Assembly (NCBI GenBank): GCA_030560485.1
Contig: JAKTTS010000257.1
Span: forward strand, 1-21,719
DNA from: Ascoidea tarda (nom. inval.)
Taxonomy: Eukaryota > Ascomycota > Saccharomycetes > Ascoideales > Ascoideaceae
Length of the DNA stretch: 21,719 nt
Direction: 5' to 3'
Below the pieces are notes generated by a model. That model made no database searches, had not been told where the DNA came from, and saw nothing but the letters and a program-made list of their open reading frames with translations. The translations under genes and the position numbers were made by a program. Below, in pieces: positions 16,118 to 21,719 of the stretch. Position 1 is the first letter of the stretch; each line of letters starts with the position of its first letter.

Positions 16118-16762
16118 ATGACCCAATCATCTCAAAGACCAAACTACGCTTTGTCTTCTCATTCAAGCATTGATGAGATCTTGGAATGCAATAGAAGATG
16201 GGCTCAGAAAACCGATTGGGAAGAACCTCATTTGTTTTCCACAACAGGAGCTGGTCAAGAACCCCACACATTGTGGATCGGATGTGCTGATTCTAGAGTT
16301 AACGAGGACTGCTTCCATGGCGTACTTCCTGGTGAAATCTTTTCAACAAGCAATGTAGCCAATGTGATCAATAACGTTCATGATGTTTCTTCTCAAGCTG
16401 TTATTTATTATGCTGTCCACCACTTGAAGGTTAGAAGAATCCTAATAGTGGGTCACACCGACTGTGGTGGTATAAAAGCTTCTCTTTCAATCAAAGATAA
16501 GCATAACACTGGCTTGCCAAAGCAATTAAATACTTGGCTAGAACCCGTTATTGATTTAAAGTTTAAGCACCAAAAGTATCTAAGCCAATTTAATGATATT
16601 CATGAAGCTGTTTTAAAACTATCTGAATTAAATGTCATAGATCAATATAATTACTTAACTACTCAAAATGAAGCTGTGGTTCATGGTTTACAAGAAAAAA
16701 CTCTTGAAGTTTATGGCTTGTTATTTAATGTATCAAGTGGTTTATTAACTCAACTTATCTAA
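16118..16762 (+). CDS. NCE103: Beta-class carbonic anhydrase
   Basis: The enzyme hydrates CO2 to bicarbonate, which yeasts need for carboxylation reactions when growing in air. The product is 214 aa (yeast 221). The zinc ligands are visible: Cys56 in LWIGCADSRVNE, His113 and Cys116 in VGHTDCGG. The Asp58-Arg60 dyad is intact. VLPGEIFSTSNVANVI (69-84) is the conserved strand-loop after the first zinc ligand, and EVYGLLFNVSSGLL (197-210) is the C-terminal strand, parallel to yeast QVYGLLYNVEDGLL. No targeting signal is evident. The first ATG is used. A TATA box, a CRE-like site and a GC-rich island lie upstream. It converges on FMP41 with a 219-bp pyrimidine-rich spacer. No CTG codon found. Confidence 0.96.
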   Translation: MTQSSQRPNYALSSHSSIDEILECNRRWAQKTDWEEPHLFSTTGAGQEPHTLWIGCADSRVNEDCFHGVLPGEIFSTSNVANVINNVHDVSSQAVIYYAVHHLKVRRILIVGHTDCGGIKASLSIKDKHNTGLPKQLNTWLEPVIDLKFKHQKYLSQFNDIHEAVLKLSELNVIDQYNYLTTQNEAVVHGLQEKTLEVYGLLFNVSSGLLTQLI

Positions 16763-16981
16763 AATTTCCGTTTTTTATATCGTGAATTAAGACACTATCA
16801 AGTCATTTAAATTATTATTGTGCTAATTTGGTTTTTATTTCCAGTTTTTAGTTTCATTTTCATTTTTATTTTTAGTTTCATTTTCATTTTCATTTTCAGT
16901 TTTTCATAACTTCATTTTCTATTCCGTTTTCAATTCAAATTTACAATTTATTAACCTCATTTATTTCCAATAATATCTTAT
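16763..16981. terminator. Convergent 3' spacer with TTTCATTTTCA repeats
   Basis: The spacer between NCE103 and FMP41 is nearly pure T/C/A on the plus strand. From 16829 to 16925 it repeats TTTCATTTTCATTTTTATTTT-like units. T-rich on one strand and A-rich on the other, it can serve 3'-end formation for both genes. Confidence 0.45.
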
Positions 16982-17683
16982 TTAGTTTTTAAAAATATAT
17001 GGGCCGTCCTTTTCATCAACATCTAAATCAAGAATACTCTCCTCAATAATCTGTCCCTTATCGTTAATAATCTTTCCAAATAAATGGTCTCCTGGATGAA
17101 TTGGTCCAACTCCCTTAGGTGTCCCCGTTAAAATTATATCTCCCTTCTCCAAAGTCATAATGCTAGACATTGTAGATAATATTTTATTAATCTTGAAAAG
17201 CATTAAATTTGTCGAGTCAAATTGCTTGTTTTTCCCATTAATATCAAATGACAATTCGATCTTGTACGGATCTGGTATTTGCTCTTTGCTTATAAACCTA
17301 GACAATGGTAAAAATGTATCAAACCCTTTACCAATTGTCCATGGTAATCCCTTTTTCTTGGCTTCATCTTGAACATTTCTGGCTGTCATATCCAACGCCA
17401 ACGCATACCCAGCTATAGAATCCAATGCTTCTTCATTGCTGAAATTTTGGTCCAAATTCTTCAACGTTCTGTTAAGAACAATAGCAAGCTCAATCTCATG
17501 GTGAACAACTGTGCCTCTTGGAACCAACACTGATCCGCTGTTAGGCCTTAAAATCGACGATGAGGGCTTAAGGAAAAAAAATGGCTCACTAGGTTGAACA
17601 TTATTCAATTCTTTGATATGCGCAGCATAGTTTCTTCCAATACAGAGAATCTTTCTCGCATTATCAATGTACTTTAACGACAT
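16982..17683 (-). CDS. FMP41: Fumarylacetoacetate hydrolase-fold enzyme, FAHD1/Fmp41-like
   Basis: Members of this family act on acyl-pyruvates and oxaloacetate (human FAHD1 decarboxylates oxaloacetate and hydrolyses acylpyruvates), mostly in mitochondria. The product from the chosen ATG (17681-17683) is 233 aa; yeast Fmp41 is about 259. It starts with RKILCIGRNYAAHIKEL (10-26). Metal ligands are visible as Glu63 and Glu65 in HHEIELAIVL and Asp98 in LALDMTARNVQ. KGLPWTIGKGFDTFLPLS (111-128) and GDIILTGTPKGVGPIHPGD (181-199) are the remaining signature blocks. An in-frame ATG 39 bases upstream would add 13 residues, but that part is encoded by a heptanucleotide repeat and does not look like a targeting peptide, so the inner ATG is preferred. 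The gene is divergent from HSM3 across a 263-bp promoter with CCAAT and RTCACRTG sites. Confidence 0.93.
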   Translation of the reverse strand: MSLKYIDNARKILCIGRNYAAHIKELNNVQPSEPFFFLKPSSSILRPNSGSVLVPRGTVVHHEIELAIVLNRTLKNLDQNFSNEEALDSIAGYALALDMTARNVQDEAKKKGLPWTIGKGFDTFLPLSRFISKEQIPDPYKIELSFDINGKNKQFDSTNLMLFKINKILSTMSSIMTLEKGDIILTGTPKGVGPIHPGDHLFGKIINDKGQIIEESILDLDVDEKDGPYIFKN

Positions 17684-17946
17684 TTTCCAACCAGAATCCA
17701 GAATCCAGAATCCAAAATCCAATAGCCAACTCGCTCATTACACCTCAACTCGGAGAGAAATAAAATCGCTTTTTTATACCTATATTGGATCACATGATCT
17801 CCAGCCAATCGAAAGGCTGTTGCCTCCAGTGGCACTTTTTTGCTCTCTTCTTTACCTCATAATATCTTCCTTTCCTATCTTCTTCCAATCTATTTATTCT
17901 TCCATAAGTATATTCACTGTTTCACAAGTACACTCAGGGTTCCAGG
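17684..17946. promoter_or_regulatory. FMP41/HSM3 divergent promoter
   Basis: This 263-bp spacer contains a CCAAT box at 17805-17809 (the Hap complex site, typical of mitochondrial genes) and ATCACATG at 17789-17796, a full match to the Cbf1 consensus RTCACRTG. The HSM3 side is T/C-rich. Assigning CCAAT to FMP41 is inference from its presumed mitochondrial role. Confidence 0.5.
17691..17718. repeat. Heptanucleotide repeat CCAGAAT in the FMP41 leader
   Basis: Three perfect CCAGAAT units and one CCAAAAT run head to tail, 8-35 bp upstream of the FMP41 start codon. The array would be in the 5' UTR and could vary in copy number between strains. Confidence 0.8.
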
Positions 17947-19575
17947 ATGGTTACTTATTCATTGGAAAGCCCAATTATTGTCAAGTTTCTAAGCCATTTG
18001 GATGGTTTGTATAATGACACAATTCACGGTTTGGATGAATCATTAACACTTGACATCTCAATCGTGCTTAAATATGACAATTCAATTTACTCAATTACAT
18101 CTTCAAACGATGCCAATGATGACAATGATAATGGCGATAACAACGAACGTGATATTGGTCTAACAAATGTTTCTCCTATAATTGAAAAGATTTTGAAATT
18201 GCTTGAAAAAGACCAAAGTTTGTTGTTTTATTTTAAGATTGATCCCAATTTAAAATTAATTGATATTTTAAAGACCATTTTCAGCAGACTATCAATTAAC
18301 CAGTTTAACTTGATTTTCGATATTAACCAATTAGTACTAGTTTTAAACACTGTCCAAATACCCGATTTCGCTAGTTTGGCAATTAAAATTATTCAAGTGG
18401 ACTATAATAATAACTCGGAACTAATTGATCAAGATATTTTATTCCATTTAATTGCCATTTTAAATTTAAATCAAAAAATCGATTACGAATATATAAATTC
18501 TATAATTAACTCCTTTAAAGGTTATTTCATCAATAACAATAATAGCAATCCGGATAAAAATGGGCTTTCTAAAATTTACAATAAATTACTCGGCGATAAA
18601 AGAATCATATCTATTTTTAATCAAATGAAATCTTCCAGCTCTACTTTAGTTATTTCAAGATACTTTGAGATTATTTTAGTTTTGACAGAATATTTGCCTC
18701 AAGATGAACTCTCAATACAAAATAAATTAATAACCGAATTTGATCAATTTTATTATATAGATTTGAAATTATATCTCACTGATTTCCTATTCTTAGCCAA
18801 TATAATCAAATTCCAAACCGACTTATTAAACTTCATCAATCAAGATTCACTTAAATTCTATTGGTTGTTGACTATTTTAAAAAAAAATAATCTCATTCAT
18901 GAAATTATCAAAGTTTGGATAAAAAGAAACGAAATCCCAGATCTAAATTGGATTATAAATGAGTTCATCTTGTACTTATCTGCTCTATCATATATCAATA
19001 ATGCCTCACTTATAAATGAATTGTATCCGGTGTATTCAAATAATCAAAATTTTATTGACAAAAATAACTCATTTTATCTTTCAAATATAAATCCTGAATT
19101 TCTATTAACTTTAAATTCACAAAATGTAATCCATCTAAATTCTTTATCTTTAAATAATAAATCCTCAGTTGTTTTTTGCAATTTGGTGAACAACATTAAT
19201 TCTTTTAATTTGATAAAATCAAAATTCACTGATTCAAATTTAAATAACTTGCAATTATTTGAACTTTGTGAATTGTTGTTAGTGATGTCTAGTTTCACTT
19301 ATTCTTCACAATTTCTATTCACAGATATTCCAAGTATCATTAATAATAAATTGTTAATGAATGATCGTAATAATATTGATGAAAATATGGTTATCAGTGA
19401 TGCAAGTTTACGAAAAATGAGACTAAAAATCTTGAGTAATTTACTTGAAAAACAAAAGGATAAAATTGACTATATGGGTTTCAAATCAAAGTTAATTAAA
19501 TTATACAAAGAGTTGCTGTCTATTAATGCTAAACCTCAATTTGTCAAAGCCGGTATCAAAAATACAACCATGTAA
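17947..19575 (+). CDS. HSM3: Hsm3, proteasome 19S base assembly chaperone
   Basis: Hsm3 (human PSMD5/S5b) is an ARM/HEAT-like helical protein that binds the C-terminal domain of Rpt1 and guides assembly of the proteasome base. In yeast it was first found through a mutator phenotype. The product is 542 aa (yeast 480), all helical in character. It differs mainly by an acidic Asn/Asp insertion near residues 53-68 and longer loops. The best match is the C-terminal third: NLIKSKFTD, FTYSSQFLFTDIPSIINNKL (yeast YEYTSKFLLNEMPKVMGSLI), ASLRKMRLKILSNLLEKQKDKI and LIKLYKELLSIN. Hsm3 diverges fast, so the identification rests on this region and on length. One in-frame CTG (codon 524) falls in a variable position. 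It is divergent from FMP41 and convergent with the last gene. Confidence 0.82.
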   Translation: MVTYSLESPIIVKFLSHLDGLYNDTIHGLDESLTLDISIVLKYDNSIYSITSSNDANDDNDNGDNNERDIGLTNVSPIIEKILKLLEKDQSLLFYFKIDPNLKLIDILKTIFSRLSINQFNLIFDINQLVLVLNTVQIPDFASLAIKIIQVDYNNNSELIDQDILFHLIAILNLNQKIDYEYINSIINSFKGYFINNNNSNPDKNGLSKIYNKLLGDKRIISIFNQMKSSSSTLVISRYFEIILVLTEYLPQDELSIQNKLITEFDQFYYIDLKLYLTDFLFLANIIKFQTDLLNFINQDSLKFYWLLTILKKNNLIHEIIKVWIKRNEIPDLNWIINEFILYLSALSYINNASLINELYPVYSNNQNFIDKNNSFYLSNINPEFLLTLNSQNVIHLNSLSLNNKSSVVFCNLVNNINSFNLIKSKFTDSNLNNLQLFELCELLLVMSSFTYSSQFLFTDIPSIINNKLLMNDRNNIDENMVISDASLRKMRLKILSNLLEKQKDKIDYMGFKSKLIKLYKELLSINAKPQFVKAGIKNTTM

Positions 19576-20203
19576 TAAAAATGCAGAAAAAAAGAAAAAG
19601 AAAAAGAAAAAAAATCAACGATGAATAAATAGAGTTTGCATTTGTTGCTTTTTTTGTTTTGCTTTTTTTTTTTGTTTTTTTTAGGAGAGTTATTATTGAA
19701 GCACTTTAATGTCAATCTTTTAAGCTCAATTGGGGGGCTGCATTGTTTGATGACGCATTTAGAAATAAGTTTATGTGCAAAGAACAGCTATTCTTTATTT
19801 CCTAAATAAGTAAAAGTTTATTTATTGATTAACATATAAATCTGTGCCAAATCAATAGATCAATAAAAGTATGAACAAAAAATTTTATGAATTTTATATA
19901 ATACAGCTATAACCCAAAGCAAAAAAAAAATATTGAATAGAAAAATAAAAACCTGAACTAGAGCAAAAACAACTTATAGTAGTAATTAAAAAAACATTTA
20001 CTGAAAAAAAAAATTGCTCAAGAAACGTATAAACCTAAGTATCTGAAAATAATAGCAATTATTAAAGATTACGGTTTTTGTGTTAGAATAGTGAGGAGAA
20101 TGCAATGTTATATCAAGATTAAAGAAAAGCAATAAATATTCTTTTAAGAAGCAGAAAAGTAAATTAAAAAGAAAAAACTTAAAAATTGTTTTAAAGAAAA
20201 GTT
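19576..20203. terminator. Convergent spacer with long A- and T-tracts
   Basis: This 628-bp 3'-3' spacer starts with an (AAAAAG)n-like tract (19585-19614), followed by a T-tract (19648-19682). Transcribed together, they could pair as a long A:U stem after HSM3. Further A-runs lie at 19920-20010 and 20160-20200. No open frame, tRNA or repeat element is seen. Confidence 0.45.
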
Positions 20204-21665
20204 TTAATAGGGCAAAATATTTTTCGAATTTGACAGAAAATTCTGAATATTTGAATCAATATTTAATGGAGAAAAATTATTATTATTGTCGTTATTAGTT
20301 GAATCATTTAAAAGGTAATTATAACTATGGTTGTTATTATACTTGAAAGATTTGTTTTCAATGTTATTAGCTGGAGATGAATTATTTTGAAAAAAAGATT
20401 TATTTATGATTTCTTTGTTTGAATCAATTGAATTGAAATTTTGACTTTGATCAATATTAGTGTTCATATTGTTATTGCTGAGATTTCCACTTTTGTTCGC
20501 ATTTAGTTCATTTTGATTTTGATTAATAGAACTATTATGATTATGGTTATGATTATAATTAGTACTATGATTATGATTAAGATTATCGCTATTGTTATCG
20601 TTATCATTGATATTATTTTCATCGTTTTCATTAAGCTGATTAGCCCCATGATTAGCATTATTTTTCCAACCATGGATAACATAACTAAGACTGCTTTTCA
20701 AATCCCCATAAATCTTTGAGTTTGAAGGTAGACCTAACATTTCATTTGTTTTCTGAAAACAGGAATGAGAAGCTAATTTTTTGCCATTTCTTTTCAACAC
20801 TAATTGGTTTGAAATGTGTTTCCATTTAACTTCTTCAGCAACAGAAAGAGCTTTTTTTAGGGCATTGATATCAGAGTCAGTAAAAGCTTGAGAAATATTT
20901 TTGGTGGTTATATTGTCAGTAGTATTAGTTTTGTGATTCTTATTAGTATTAGTAATTTTTTGCTTTTGGTTTCCAGCTAACAAACCCGAAATTTCAGGTG
21001 AAGAAGAATTTGATGTTAAAGAGTTTTTTCTTTTTAAAGTGTCGGCGGTAGTGGGATTACTGGAACCAATTTCGTGAGAGATATCATTGTTATTAGGAGT
21101 AGTAACGCTAGATTGAACAAGAAAGTTTTTTTTTTTGTTTCTACTGGATTTATTGTTTTTATTTGTTGTTTTTATGGTTTTAGTGGGTTTGATGGTTTTG
21201 TTTTTTGCATGTTTAGTGGTTTTAGAATTTTTAGAATGTTTAAAATTTTTAGAATGTTTAGCGGATTTGATATTTTTAGTGCTAGTATCGGGATCGCAAT
21301 TATTATATTCTTTGGAGTCTGTGAAGTCTCTGGAATCTCTGGAATCTCTGGAAAGATTTGAAGGCGATTGATTAGTTATTAGAGGGTCATTAGAAGGAAC
21401 TAAGTTGAATGTTTGATTGGTAGATATGGGTTGGAACTGGCCAGGAACCAGGATGCTTGCTGCTACTTGATAATTAAGCACTGAGTTATGAGTGTGATGA
21501 TGTGTGTGATTGTGGGTGTGGTTATTTGGTTGAGGCTGGAGTTGGGCCTGGGTTGAAGAGATTGAAGGAATTTGATTTTGGCCCATTATTGGGATTTGCA
21601 AAGGATAGTTTTGGTTGAAGGAAGTAGGGATTTGCTGTAAGGTATTGTTATAAAATTGGTTGCCG

Positions 21666-21718
<53 letters not shown>

Positions 21719-21719
21719 G
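20204..21719 (-). CDS. Low-complexity Asn-rich protein with a Myb/SANT-like block (5' end outside window)
   Basis: The frame is open from the right window edge to TAA at 20204-20206, at least 504 codons. No genuine ATG start is seen, and the frame continues through an Asn tract beyond the edge. Nearly all of it is low complexity: poly-Asn, HTHNHTHHHTHN, SRDSRDSRD, a Lys-rich repeat (KHSKNFKHSKNSKTTKHAKN) and a DN/HN-rich C-terminal half. One compact block at about 20660-20895 has normal composition: FTDSDINALKKALSVAEEVK, then WKHISNQLVL, a Cys-containing helix (SHSCFQKTNEMLGLP) and a final helix ending VIHGWKNN. The spacing F-x3-D...W-K-x-I-S...C resembles Myb/SANT folds; a distant likeness to the Vhr1 DNA-binding region is possible. 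I infer a transcription-related protein, but cannot name the gene. Two in-frame CTG codons lie at 20234-20236 and 21449-21451, both outside the folded block. Confidence 0.75.
21665..21719. repeat. (GTT/AAC)n microsatellite at the window edge
   Basis: Eighteen uninterrupted GTT units plus one base reach the end of the window. On the minus strand they are AAC codons in frame with the last gene and encode poly-Asn. A pure repeat like this is likely to vary in length. Its true extent is not visible. Confidence 0.95.

Noticed and set aside
21599-21601. Apparent start of the last gene at 21601
   Set aside because: The codon there is TTG (Leu), not ATG, and the frame continues upstream through the Asn tract to the window edge, so the gene is 5'-incomplete.
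1-21719. tRNA genes, LTRs or complete transposons
   Set aside because: I looked for B-box GGTTCGANTCC-like sequences, terminal repeats and transposase or reverse-transcriptase motifs and found none that convinced me; a systematic tRNA scan could still find a diverged one.

Overview
The window comes from the nuclear genome of an ascomycete budding yeast (Saccharomycotina). It is AT-rich, gene-dense and intron-poor. It carries clear orthologs of Saccharomyces cerevisiae KHA1, UBP15, SQT1, RPA49, NCE103, FMP41 and HSM3. Low-complexity Asn/Asp/Ser/His tracts are common. The most telling global feature is the near absence of the codon CTG. A hand scan of the nine main reading frames (about 4,400 codons) found three in-frame CTGs, all at poorly conserved sites, while TTA, TTG, CTA and CTT are used freely. 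That points to a lineage in which CUG is reassigned or ambiguous (CUG-Ser1, CUG-Ser2 such as Ascoidea/Saccharomycopsis, or CUG-Ala), but the sequence alone cannot say which.

Layout. 1-79: last 25 codons of a + strand gene cut by the window edge. 545-985 (-): unrecognised 146-aa protein. 1808-3136 (-): KHA1-type K+/H+ antiporter that stops right after its membrane core. 3137-3816: unusually GC-rich divergent promoter shared with UBP15 (3817-8244, +), a USP7-like deubiquitinase with a long acidic, Asn-rich N-terminus. 8600-9850 (+): SQT1, a ribosomal-protein chaperone. 10469-11731 (-): RPA49, an RNA polymerase I subunit, whose promoter carries a Cbf1-type CACGTGAT and two TTAGGG/Tbf1-type sites. 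11950-15460: a 3.5-kb gene graveyard holding a broken protein-kinase relic (12373-13020, -) and several open but unassigned fragments. 15460-15830: a second GC-rich island, with G-runs and a CRE-like TGACGTTA, ahead of NCE103 (16118-16762, +), a beta-carbonic anhydrase. 16982-17683 (-): FMP41/FAHD1-type fumarylacetoacetate-hydrolase-fold enzyme. 17947-19575 (+): HSM3, a proteasome base assembly chaperone. 20204-end (-): 5'-incomplete gene for a very low-complexity, probably regulatory protein with one compact Myb/SANT-like block and an Asn tract encoded by (AAC)n at the window edge.

Functional themes. Two genes serve ribosome production (SQT1, RPA49) and two the ubiquitin-proteasome system (UBP15, HSM3). 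The rest are housekeeping genes for ion balance, CO2/bicarbonate and mitochondrial metabolite repair. Adjacent genes do not form operons. No complete mobile element, CRISPR array, rRNA or tRNA gene was seen. The least explained DNA is the graveyard between RPA49 and NCE103.
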